Shown one piece after another: positions 1 through 13,100 of a stretch of DNA of 64,000 nt. The notes under the pieces were generated by a model, which worked only from the letters and a program-made list of their open reading frames with translations, was not told the origin of the DNA and searched no databases. The stretch's first letter is position 1; every line of letters begins with the position of its first letter. The translations under genes were made by a program, and so were the position numbers. The DNA is from Vitis vinifera. Its lineage: Eukaryota > Streptophyta > Magnoliopsida > Vitales > Vitaceae. The stretch lies in assembly GCF_030704535.1 (NCBI RefSeq), contig NC_081822.1, forward strand, positions 6,449,501 to 6,513,500. Direction: 5' to 3'.

Positions 1-1080
1 TTATTCTTTTTCTCAAAAGTCTATTGTTGATATTTTCAATTATTTTTTAAAACATTTTATAAAAAAAATACAAAATTATTAACAAACTGTTTTATTGCTA
101 GTTGCTACCAAGGTTTGAAAATTCGGTTTTAATTGTTGAAATATTTGTCAAAAATTAGTTATTGGTTATGACCAAAACAAAATTGGTCATGGAGGAGAAA
201 AATCTGTAAAATGTAGAAAAAAATCATCAATATATAGGCCAAATTTCGATCAGGGAGTGAAAAATTGACGAAAAATGGGCAATGGAAAATTGACGAAAAA
301 TGGGCAATGGAAAATTGACGAAAAATGGGCAATGGAGGCGACGTGGGTGTGGGCAAATGGCGGTCTAAAAAAATCGCCAGACTTTTTTTTAATCAAAATT
401 TTAATTATTTATTTTTAATTTATCTTTTATTTTAAATTTATATTATTATTTTATTTTATGTTATATTTTTATTTTTAATTACTTTTCATATTTATTTCAT
501 TAATCCCATTTTAAAAAATTATTATCACTTTACTCTTAATTTTTATTTATCCTTTTAATTTTAAATGTTATCATTTTAAAATATTAAAATATAATATTAC
601 TCAATAAAATGTAATTAATAATTTTAATTATTTAAATAAATTAATATTAATAAAAAAAATTGTCATAACAAATTTGTAATAAAATTTTTAAAAATTAAAT
701 TTCAAATAAAATAATTTATATAAATCAATTTAATTTTTTATTTAAAATATAATAAAACATATTTTAATAAAAATATTTTTTAAATTTTAAAATAAATAAA
801 TATAAATATGTTAAATGAATTTTAATTGTACTTATATCAATTACATTTACACAATAACTTTAACATTTGTATTTTTGTTTATTTTATTATATTTTTTTTT
901 TGAAGGTTTTTCAAACATTCGTATTTAGAAAAAAAAAAAAGGGGAAAAAACATTTCAAAGGTTGGAAGTTTGAAATGTTTTCAAGTTGGTTCACTGCAAA
1001 CATACACATTTTTTCTTTTTTTCTTTTTTCTTTTTTTTAGAAAAAACATTAAAGTAATAAAAACCGCCAATGCTGATATG
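1..1080. other. AT-rich upstream DNA, no gene seen
   Basis: Upstream flank of the ODR4-like gene. It is very AT-rich with long A and T runs and no reading frame that looks like a plant protein. A short tandem repeat lies at 259-334 and is listed separately. The 5' leader and promoter of the gene at 1161 must lie in its last few hundred bases, but I see no clear TATA box. Confidence 0.6.
259..334. repeat. 25-bp tandem repeat, three copies
   Basis: Three back-to-back copies of a 25-bp unit, starting at about 259/260, 285 and 310. Each contains the words ATTGACG and ATGGGCAATG. Copies two and three are identical, and copy one has one extra A in its A run. The nearly perfect identity suggests a recent local expansion. 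No function is implied. Confidence 0.85.
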
Positions 1081-1160
1081 GTCCGGTGAATCGTCAACGT
1101 TGTTACTCGCAGTCACAGATAGAAACCCTTGTTGGAATGTGGTGATGAGATAGTGAATCA

Positions 1161-4100
1161 ATGGTGAAAGCAGTAGTGGGAGACGAGACTCAACTCAAAT
1201 TTGCAGAGGACCGTCTCAGCCGATCGGCCATCCCCGCTCAGGCATTTTTCCGTGGTTCATCCATCTCTGTTATTGTTACTTGGTTTTCTTTGATGATTGT
1301 GAAATAGGATTTGTTTTGTTTGGACAGGTGGGTCTTGTGATTGGCAAGTTGAATTCCACTATCGACCGTGGTTTTGTGTTTGACTTGGTTCCTACACCGC
1401 CAAACGATGCCGGAGAGCCTGCCTGTTCCCTCTCTGAGGCCCCCAAAGACGATAAGAAGAAGAAAGGGCCAAAGACCAAATCTCTGCATGATTCCTCATC
1501 CTCTTTGCTTATCGATCAAGATTGGGTTGTTGAACACGCTCGTCAGGTTTTTATTTTTTTTCATATTTCATATTGCGAATTTCAGTTTTGTTAACGATCT
1601 AGTCTGATGCATAGACTTGTGAATTTGTTTGTTCGGTATGGTTTTTCATCTTCAGTTCTCTTTAATACTGTCGTTACGATGAACTTGTAATGCTTGCCCT
1701 TTGGCATTATACTGCTAGAATTATGGCCATATTGAAGTCGAACTTGAATGAATAGGTTTGATCGTTTAATGAGATTTGGTTAAAAAAGGGAGGAAATCAA
1801 GGATAGAACTCGGGATTTGGGATTTTATATTTCACAATCTGGCTCACTTCAAATTTGAATAGAATTTACTAATTTCAAATCTTCGAGAAAGTAGAGCTGG
1901 AAAATTGGATCCTAAATTTGTGAACCAGGCAAGCTAAGCTTCAGCTTAATGAAAAACCCCAAGAATTTGCAATATAAAATCAGCTATGCCATCCAGTTGT
2001 CCAAGACTGGCAAGCCATATCTTGTACCCTATTGCAAGTTTGATGTTAAACTCCAATTTGTTTCCTGAGCTGTGATATTTTTCCTCATTGCTTGGATTTC
2101 CTATTGTATTATATGGGGCTGTTTTCCTATGTGAATTGAAATAATGGATTTGTTGGACAAGCTGAACACTCTGAAGTAAGAAGAACCAATATATCTAAAC
2201 CCAAATAGCAGGTAGAGAAATTTTCACATATTGTCCATGTGGATTTAACCAATGCAAATTTTAATACTTAATTGTTGTAGTCATATGAAGCATTCCTTAA
2301 AGGGGCTGCTAAAGTTTGTTATTTACATTATTTCAATAATGGAAGTTCAAGTCTCATCATACTAGATTAGAACCTAGTTTGCAGATTATAGAGATGACTA
2401 AGGAAACAAATTACCACCTCCAATGGGTTCTATTAAGTTAAAATTTGATCAGGGTTCCTTGGCAAATCCAGGATGGTTAGGGATTGGAGGCGTGTTTAGT
2501 GATCACTTTGGTACAATAATTAGAGTGCTCTCTAAACCTACATGTCAAGGTTTAGCCATTGACATAGAGATTCTAGCCTTTTTGGAAGGGTTGTTGTAAG
2601 TGAAAACTTTCAGCCTTTCTAATCTTTTAGTAGAAGGAGATTCCACCATTGTTGTATGATGGGCGACCAAGGAAGAAAGAGGATAATAAATATTTGATGG
2701 GTGGTTGTGCCTATTTATTAATGTATCTTTGAAGTTGGGATGTTCCTTCTCTTGGCCTCATTGTTGAGTTGAACTTTTGGATTTTTTTGTAATAGATTTT
2801 ATACCTTTGTGAATTGTAGCTAGCATTGCTCTAGTTATTTTGATGTGTGCAGACTTTTTGAACTAGAATACACTTATCTGCCAGTTTTATCATACTTTGT
2901 TTAGAGGAATTTACACTTTTTGGAAGGATTTCTCATCCTTCTTTGTGCTTGGGATTGCAATGCAATGAAATTGTTGTTTCTGACAAAAAAAAATCAATAA
3001 ATTTTATTTTTATGGATCACTACTCTTTTTTTGTTTTTGTCTTTAATTTCAACTGTTTTCAATGATATTGTAGCTGTGATGTGACTGATGTCTCATGTAA
3101 TGGGCTGTATATATTTAGCATGACTTGTAGTTTCAGATATTTATCATCTTCCTGCATATAATGATCACTTGGTATCGGAGGGTATAGTCATCGGATTCTG
3201 GTGTTTTCAGGTATCTAGAATGCTAGTGGGTGGAATGAAGGTAATTGGTATCTATATATGGGCCAGTGAAAGCTCTTTCAAGAATTCAACGATAATACTT
3301 TGCCAGGTACTTCTTTTCTTCTTATGTTGTTTAGAGTTTTGCTTGGTTGTAAGTTTAGGTTGGTCCATGAGGAGCAAGTAGTGAGGACTGCTGATCCTCC
3401 TTATATCAATTACAGGACTAGGATAATTCATTAATGAACGGCTACTATACTGGATATGTTGTGCCTGTCCCATTTGGCCTACTTTTGGCCAGTAGGAACA
3501 TTGGTTGATGAAATTTTATCCTCCCCCCAACTCCCTTTTTATAAAATTCTCCCACACATAATTTTATGCTTTTTGACTCAACTTCTATCTCATGAGTACA
3601 CATGTTAAACTCTTCTATGCATATGAATTTGTGCATGTGACACAGCTTCTAAATGTTTGGCTGCAACATATTTCGATCAGCTTTATCGCATTAATTTCCC
3701 TGTGTTTTCTTGTTGATGGACTTTACTGTTCAGATTTCAAGTCTGTTAATCTACCCGTCATGTTCTTTTGCAATACTGGCATAAGCAATTATACAGGTCA
3801 CAGCATTCACTATGTAGTATCTTATTACTGTTTTGGAACTGCATGGTTTCCATGTATTGAGAGGCTGTAATGCAGCATGGCAAGCACAAGGAGTATAGTC
3901 CAGTCATCTGGGTTTGTTGTGAATATTTTGGGCCTCAGCATCCTTTCTACAAATGTTAAACTGGCCAAAGCGCACCATAGTTTGTCATGTGCTATTAAAA
4001 GATTTCTTATGACAAGGCAAATCAAAAGAAAATTGATTAATGCTTCTTTGGTTGCTCAGAAGTACACAAAAGAGAAGAAACTAAAGTTTTGGATCTTAGA

Positions 4101-7100
4101 TTATTTATATGCATGGATTGAAGTGAATGAAAATCTCCCTAGAATTAGTCCCAGTAAATCTATATCAATTGAGGTCTTTTTCTCTTAAGAAACCAAAACA
4201 ACATACAATGTAAAGGTAAGATTTATTTAATAATTCATATATTTAATTTTCCTCAGTTCTCTTAATCACCAAATGGAGGGAAAATATTTTTGCATTTTTA
4301 ATTCTCATAAAAAAAAAAAAAAAAACTAGTCTGCTTGCCTTGAACAAGCTTGAGCCTGTGCTATTGACTTTTCTAATGTAGGGGTTCCTTGATTATGAGC
4401 TTTTACCTCAGAAAGCTTACCTAGGCTGACCTTGATCATATGAGACAGACAATCATTGATGGGAAAGCCTCAATATGAGCTAGCTACCTATATTTATCAT
4501 ATAAACAGTGACATATTTACCATTAACCTAATGACTCTTGCAGACTGTAAAAGGAGTTGCAGATGCTGCATCCATTCTGGAGACTGATCGGGATGAGGGA
4601 CTGCTTATTCATATTTGTTATAGTCCAATGAAGTACTTTTTCTTCTGAATTGTACCATCCAAATAATTCTGTCCTGTCTGTCAACATGCTGGCTAAAATT
4701 TAATGTGTAGGTGGACATGTCGAAATTGCACGTTGACTTCAAATATCACGTCAAGCAGCCTACGGCCTTGCGATTTCAAAATGGGAAGGGTCTTAACCTC
4801 CATTCAGACATTTAGGTGCATGTACAACTTTGATATAAGGTAACATTTTGATTGGTTGTTATTCTTGTCTGTGTTGTATCTCTGTTTACAAACTTCTGTT
4901 TGATGTGTGTCTCTACTGTAGGTATCTATTCACATATATTTATGCTCTTTTTTTTTGGGTGGGTGGCTCCAATTACTTTATTACACCAATTGAAATATGA
5001 TATCTAAAGTCTTTTATTGTGCTTTTAACAATAGTTCTGAGTAATGTTCCTTGGGTCTAGCTCAGTGGTAGTGCTATCCAGCAATTAACTGGTGAGTTCA
5101 AGCCTCCCTGACATTTAAGTAGTGTGGGGTAGAGGAAGGGGCCCGTGTTACTCCACGTTTGCTTTGCTTTGTTGACAATTGAGGTTAATGCTCCTGTCAG
5201 GCTGGATTCTCTTTTATTAAAAAAAGAAAAAGAAAAAAAAACCAATAGTTCTGAGTAATATCCCCTTTTGTAGCTTTGATAACGACATAAAATGTGTATC
5301 TTGTAATTAGCTTTATATTGGATCAAGAAGGCACATACTGCATAAGCTATCACTTTTCTTCCATGCAACCTAATACATCCAACTGAATATCTAAAAAACT
5401 AGGAGTCCTTCAGTATCTTATCCACCTTTGAGGATACCAAATTGATTTGTTTATTATCCTGAATGTATCATGAGCTGATGCAGGTTATCTAAAAGTATAA
5501 TTTTTCCTTGAGGGGCCCTTCTTCTCTCTTTTTGGGCAAATCATGTTTAATATATTAAGCAATTGATAAAATATTTGTCCAAATGGAGCTTTGAGCTTTG
5601 CATCTCGAGTTCATAAAGATTAGAAGTTTGAATCTGTTCTAATTATACACTAATATTTATTTATTCTTTGAGGGTGAGTTTTTGAAGGGATAAGTGGTGT
5701 GGGGATACGCCTTTGTGTGATTCTTTCCCCTCTTTATTTGCCTTAGCTGCTTCCAAAAAGGCTTGGGTGAAGGATGTTTGGAATGTCTCAGAAGGTGGGG
5801 GGAGCTGGAGTCCTCACTTCACTAGACCTTTCAATGATTTGGAGGTGGATGAGGTGGAAAGCCTTTTGTTATGTCTGTGTGGGAAGAGAGTGAATATGGA
5901 AAAGGAGGATAGGGTGCAATGGACGACAATGAAGAGTTGCAAATTCTATGTAAAGTCTCTCTACAAAACCTTAAAGTTGGACTCTTCAGTTTATTTCCCA
6001 ATGAAGATCACCTGGAATTCCTGTGTGCAACCAAAAGTAAGCTTCTTTGTTTGGGAGGCCTCGTGAGGAAAAACTTTTAACCTTGGACCAAATCCAGAAG
6101 GGGGGTTGGACTTCAGCAAATAGGTGTTATCTTTGTCAAACGAATGAGGAATCCATAGATCACTTACTTCTCTATTGTGTAAAGACAAAGGTTTTGTGGG
6201 AGATGTTTTTGACTCTTTTTGGAGTTTCGTAGGTGTTTCCTTCTTTGGTTAGGGATACCCTTTTGAGTTGGAATGATTTTTTTTGTGGGTAAAAAGCACA
6301 AAAAAGTTTGGAGAGCGAGCCGCTTATGCATTTTTGAGACAATTTGGAAGACAAGAATTAGAATTACTTTTGAAGATGATGTGCTGTCCATCCAAAGGTT
6401 AAAAGGTTCTTTTGTGCACTTATTATGGTCGGAGACTAAGATGTTTATAAAAAAGGGTCCTTCGACATTAATTGATTTCATTGATTGGGTGGGCTTTGTT
6501 TGAGGGAGGGGTTGTCTCTTGTATATCCTTTTGGACAGTTTTTTGTTTCAGCTGTAAGGGGGTAAGTGTATCTTTTTTGTGTATCATGGGCTGCTATTTT
6601 AGCGCCTCTTTTTAATACAAATACTCTTCTTCACTTATCAAAAAAAAAAAAAAATTATATATTCTTTGTTAAAATTTGCTGGAATTAATAATGGCAACAT
6701 AAAATATTCTTTATGGTTCTTTGATAATTAATTTACTTAATATTTCTGAAGCACAGACAACCATTGTAGGTCATTCTGTCTCATGAGCAACACTATTTTT
6801 TCTCAGATTGCCCATATATCATGACAGTGCATCAAATGCCAAAACATTGACAGATATTCTTCGGTATGGGATATCAATTCATGCCAAGGAGCTAAGAGGT
6901 GCAAAGGCCATAATTGATGGATGTTTGGTAAGATAGTTCTCTGACACACTGCTCTCCAAAATATATTTCTGTTTGCTTTTTGGTGAGTTTCATTAACTCT
7001 CGCACTGTTGATTCATCAAACATCTGCAAAAAATGTTTTGACTACTCATGCCGATGCTGCTTATTCAAGTTTTTAAACTTGAAAAAGACACCAGTTTCTA

Positions 7101-10100
7101 TTAGTTTCAGAGATGTTATAATGGGTTACAAGTGCATCTTTTCTAGCTGAGGTTTTACTCATAAGAATATTGCATGGTATGGCATAGTGTCAGCACCTTG
7201 ACCACCAAGGCCTCATGTGGTGGCACCTTGCATCCATGGGTGCCTATTAAGCAAGGTAAGGTGATGACTGAGGCTGCTAAGAATCATGTTAAGGCTTGGT
7301 GGGGGCTTGAGGGTGCAACATGCATTGCTAGCATGCGGGGCAGCATACAGCACGTGGGCTGGGGCACTAAGGCACCACGTGGGTGGCTCGACTTGACCAA
7401 AATTCAATTGTGGAATTTTGGGTGGTTGGTATTTTTCCTTCAAAGAGGAGGCTTTGAGATGGAGTTTCCAAGTGGAAAAATTATTTTTCATATTTCCCAT
7501 TTTTTTAGAAAAATCATTATGCTTGGCTAAGCACCTATGATGTCTCCTCCTGCTACTTTAGGAATGACTCAAAATTCTCTTTAGAGAAGGGGTAACTGAC
7601 ACAAAGGTGGTGACAATGGCACAAGCTAGGCCACACTAAGGGCACACGGTATGATGGCTTTTAACATGAGCAAGGGGTGGTGGTAACCCTTGCTAGTACA
7701 CACACATGGGCACAATGCCATGTGTGTGGTGCAACCCATGGGCGGAATGACATGGGGTGCGGCTATGGCACACTACATGAGCCTGGTTGCCTTGAGTTGG
7801 AAGGATCAAACATAGTTGGCACACACATGGACCAACGTAGCAACACAAACCATTGGTTAAGAAGAGGACCTAGCACCAAGGCAATGTTACAAGCACAAGT
7901 GCCAAGAGGGGATTTGGGACACTTAAGTTTTTTAGAGACGCCAGCAATGGTCTGGATAATGCACATGGGGTTTCCTAGACACACGAGTGGGCTTGATGCT
8001 CATGGGTTTAACAACAAGCATGGGTTGACACCAAGCATGACACATGTCGGATTGTTTTGGCTGGATCTAGGTTTGGAAATATTCAAGAATACTGGAGTGA
8101 GGATACTCTGTGATTCCCTCTTCTCTTCACAATGGTCCATGGCAGGACAAAATAAAGATAATAAACCCCTCATAAGGCAAGTGCTCCAATTGGTTGAATG
8201 AAATTTCTCTGATAATAAAAAAAAATTGGTTGGATGAAATTTCTGCTTCAAGTTTGGCTTTGTCTGTAAAATGAGTTGAATTGGCTTGCTGCATATTTGC
8301 AAGGGACCTTGATTATTTTCAAATATTTCATGAATCATACTAAGAACATCTAAATTACTGACTGATACGAGATTTTCAGAAAGTTGCTGACAATTAATTC
8401 TTCATGTGATTAAAGGAAGTTCTGTAATGTGTGTGTGCGCATCATATTTGCCTGGCATGTAAGTGACATACTCAAGTCTTTCTATATAGAGTGGTCAGTG
8501 TGAAGAAGGCATTTTGTCTTCTGTTAGCTTGATTTTGTTTCCAGGCAGTAATGGCTAAATGGTTTCATACAAGGAATTTGTGATACCTATTGCTGAGAAT
8601 GATGATGCTAAATGTGAATTTAAGAATTTCTATTGTTTTATTACTATGTGACTGTATGTTACAAGGTATGGACTCTCTCGTAGGTGGTATCATATGGTTC
8701 CAAGATAGGCTTGGAAACAATGGTATTCAACTTACCCTTATTCCAAGAAATTAGAAACAATGAGAAGGATGTAGTTGAAATGGAGGACTGACAGCATTCC
8801 ATGTTTTTCTCCAAAATAAATGTACTGCACTTATCATGTACTGAGGAAGCCTTGATTAAATCTTGAGCATAGAATGGAATGGAAGAATCGTATTGGCATT
8901 GAAAAAATTATCTGATAATACAGATGCATTCCTAATATTGAGAAGTCCCAGTTTATGGTATGTGCACATTTCAAAATTTGTGGAGTTACCATGTAAGACA
9001 GAAGATGTCACATCTGTGGGTATTGGATGCCATATTTGTGGGGCAAACTTACTCTAGTGTGTGCCCTTTAGGTGTGTGTACAGAAGCAAAGGGGAATGAG
9101 TCCTAGGTTGCTGGAAGTTTTTCAGGATACTATTCTTTGTTACATAAACATCTTGGCCTGTGCCTTGTTGTGGCCTTGCTTAGGTGTTGTTAATATATAT
9201 TCTTTTTGCCTATTTAAAAAAAGAAAAGAAAAAAAGAAAAGAAGGAAAACATTTGAAACTGTAGTACCCATGTTAGATGTTGTATTATAAACATGAAAGT
9301 TGGAACTTCAGTTCCATTGTTGACGGTGCACCCTCCACTGTGCGACACATGGCTTTAAATATTTCAGCAATTATGCCATATGCTCATCCTAGTTTGTAGG
9401 GGCTAGATGGACAGAACATGTACTCAAAGTGCATGTAACAGAAGTCCTGTCCAACAGATGCAGTTATAAATGTAATATAGTAAATCAAAAGTGAATGAAA
9501 CCCTTATCTTAATCAATGCAGACTTGAGACTCATATTATGGTTCCTCCATAGATAGTATTTTTTTAGTGGAATATAATCTACATCAGTTTTGAATGAGGA
9601 GTTTTCCTGTTTTCTACTCATGTTTAGGTGGTTGGGGATGAACCATGCTCATCGGATGGTTTGCATGAAGTTGAATTGCTTCTACCTTTTATGAAAGATG
9701 CATCAGTGGAAGGTATGTTGGCACTTTTTTAATTCTAAACCATATTAATTTATTTGATTTGAATGCTCCTAAGATTTTAATTCTAACATTTATTTATTTA
9801 TCTATATTTTGTAAAGCATGCAGCCAAAAAGAAGTTGTTGGCATTCTCGTCTTTAGTGGTTCTGTGTGTTCTTTTGCATGCTTGAATCCAAAAGAACCAA
9901 TTTCACAAGCTTTAGCTGATATAAAGGTATTAAATAGTTATCATTTTCAGCACAACTTGTGATTGTATTTTGAAAATGTATTCTTGCTTGAATATTTAGC
10001 AGCCCCATTAAATTAATTTTCTTTGAAAAGTTCTGCTACTGAATTGTATCGAGTCTATGAGCTTGCACTCTGCAGCCTGGTTGAAGAAATAAGATCAAAC

Positions 10101-13100
10101 AAATTCTTGCATAAATATTTAGCAGTCCCATTAAATTAACATTCTTTGAAAAATTCGATGCTGAATTTTATCTAGTTAATGAGAGCTTGCACTCTGCAGC
10201 CTGGTTTAAGAAATAAGGTCCATTTAGGCATAGAATGCACCAAGCCTGTATTAGAACTTGTGATCTATTTCAAGAAGGAGAATGGAACTGAAAATATAAT
10301 GTAAAAATTAATACAGCAAATCTCACTAGAGTGTGCCTTGTTGGTATGTTGGCTTTAAATTCAAAGGTTTTTACAGTATCTGAATGGCCTAACTGATGAA
10401 TGTCCATGCTTTGGGTAGCCATTGAATGACCATGCTTAAAGCTCTTAGCTTTGCACTTGCACCAGTCCAAAACCCCCCTACAAGTGATAAGTCTCCAGAA
10501 GTATTTTTCTTGTTGATCTCTTGTGGATATTTTTGATGTCATGTAATCATGTGTTACTTTTCTGTGGTTAGGGGGATATCATTATGAGTTTGCAAAGTAG
10601 GCTCGATATTATCTGTGATGAGGCAGATGGAGATGTGGGTCCAACTGATGATGGTTGCAAAGAAGCAAATGATGAGATATCCACTGGAAAACCTGTTTCC
10701 CAGCTTGTCTTGCACTTATTGAGGTTGGCTTTAGTATATGCATGATTTACTATATTTTAAAAATATATGAAAGTTGTTGGTGTTTTATGTCAATGAGTCG
10801 TTGCATCAGATGCCACTTTTAATTGCTTATAAAATTGCGTTGAGCATTTCTTTAAAGTCTCATCTTCTATAGCTAATCTTGATACAGTTGATGCAGTTTC
10901 CTGTCCCCTGTGTGTTACATCTCAATGCATGGGCAGTTTTATTCCTTTTTTCTTTCTCCAAATGACTACAGGGGCAATTTGGTAAATCATCATCTGTCTT
11001 ACTTGCATTGAGATGACTAAATGCTCTTCAAATTCCATGATGTATTTATAGCATCTATTGTTCTTGTTGTCTGACATTGAGTGGGTTGTTCCTTCTACTG
11101 TTAGAGAGACTCTGTTAGGACAACATGACTCCTTTATGTGAAGAAAATAGAAGGTGGTGTGGAGAGCCGCTTCTTTGTACACTTTTTGGACAATTCAGAA
11201 GGAAAGAAACCAATGAGCATTCAAAAGTGAAGAGTAGTCAATTCAATTGCTTATTGCTAAAATGTTTCTTCCTTGAGAGTTTAGAGTTATGGGTTAGCAT
11301 GTACATAGAAAAAGGTTCAATGCCCTTGATTGAGCATGTAGATTGGGTGGAAGCTAATGAAGGGAGGAAATAGTTTTTTGTATATCTCTCTCTATGGCAT
11401 AGCCTTTTAATACCCCTCATATACATCTTGTGTATGTTGGTGTATAGTTTTTTGTTGCTTTATCTATAAAATTTCTTGCCTGCTTATCAACAATAAAAAA
11501 TAAAAAGTACCATAATGCAGCTCCATAGGATTGCTTGAGTTTCTGAATTGCATATACAAAATTTATAAGATCCATGCTGCATGGATACCTCTGTAGGCAT
11601 TTCCCTTGACAATAAAATGGGCTTATGAACTTCCATTCATTGCATTAGATACCTGCTTCACGGTTCTTGGCTGCCAAAAAATTGTAGTTTTACATTCTTC
11701 TGCTGTCTGTTGAACTGGGAGCATAAGGTGCCTGAGATGTTTAGGCAAACATTTGCTATCCATTAACCTCATTGATCCAGGAAATAGGACAGTTAATGTA
11801 TACCTTCTGTTGACAGCAGCAAATCATGTCTTATTATTGAACAGGAAATGCCATTATATGGTGGATTTGCCCATTTCGGTGTTGGTAGCTTGAGACATAT
11901 TGCATTTTTGCCTTCTCTGTGTTTGGTACAGTTAATTTGTCCCATTTTCTTCCATGTTATCTACTATGTTTGCCATCTAGGATACTGGTACCTGGTCTGT
12001 TTCCTAATTTAACAGGCTGCCACTTTTACTGCTAAAATTAGCCAAGAAATGGCAGCATTTTATGAGCCTTACATTGGATGTGTGATTGATCTGCAGAAAG
12101 GGTGTAAATTATGTTAGAAGTTTTCATTTACTGGATGTCATTAATTTTAGTTATGACTCCATTGCTTACTTCTTCTACTTGCATATCTTGAATATCCTCT
12201 GAGCTTAATCTTTCTTCCATTAGACAAGATTCAGTTGAAACATTATGTATGGCTAACAAATTATGTGCACCATTCCTTGTTATATAGCTAACTAGCAAAC
12301 ATGATGTGCAAGCTTTCCACTGACTAGATTCATTATATGTTTCAAAACAGAAAACAACAGTGTCTTTCATTTCCTCGAAGAGTTTTTGTTCCTTGGTTGG
12401 CGGGTACATATATCTGCGACTACCTACAACCATATGACACTGTTGAGGTTTGTTTCTTGTAAACCTTGCAAATATATAGTTCCGTAGTTTTATTGAACAG
12501 AAAGCAAGCAGCACTTTAGTGCATCCATTATTTCTTCTATATCGTATTTTTATTATCAGAAGTAAAAGAAAAACTCTTTGGACTCCTGTATTTTGTTGTC
12601 CTTGCATGTTTGTATGGTTTCTTTACTGTTGCAAGAATGTACTACTAATATTATTGCCACAAGTTTAGTTTATGCCAGTCAATAACATGTTTGACCTTCC
12701 CTCTGACCTCAAAAAAATTCCTGTTACACACAGAAGATTAATAATGGAAATGGAATAGTTGTCAGCAAATGTGTGTATTGGTGGCATGGGGGGATGTCCG
12801 ACCAAATTAATAATGATCATTTAGATAATGTGCAACTTAGTTACCATTATGCTGCATGATCTAGTGAAAGTTTCACCTGTTTTTTTAAACAAAAAAGAGG
12901 CCCTTCTGTAGTTCTCATAGAATTTGTTGATTTTACTTAAAATGAAGTCACTTCGGAGATTTTTGAATTTAAGATTTCAGTCATGGATGAATTGATTTGA
13001 GCAAATCAACTTGCAAATGCGCATGTTCATGTCCAAGTACTATCAAACAACTGCAGTGATCATGTGATTCATAAAGTTTTGATAGATGAAAATCTTTGCA

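Noticed and set aside
5051..5110. Possible genuine tRNA gene
   Set aside because: The A- and B-box-like motifs are present, but the cloverleaf stems do not close and the unit has an A-tail and target duplication, so it is a SINE.
5057..5368. 103-codon frame on the minus strand
   Set aside because: It covers the SINE and its A-rich tail, giving a translation dominated by repeat sequence.
7677..8201. 174-codon open frame with many His, Gly and Met
   Set aside because: It lies in a dispersed repeat with a second diverged copy at 62.1-63.0 kb and is built from repeated CATGGG-like words, with no known domain.
12128..12607. 159-codon open frame on the minus strand
   Set aside because: It overlaps ODR4 exon 10 (12351-12447) in antisense. 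The sense-strand exon has perfect phase and family motifs, so the antisense frame is a shadow.
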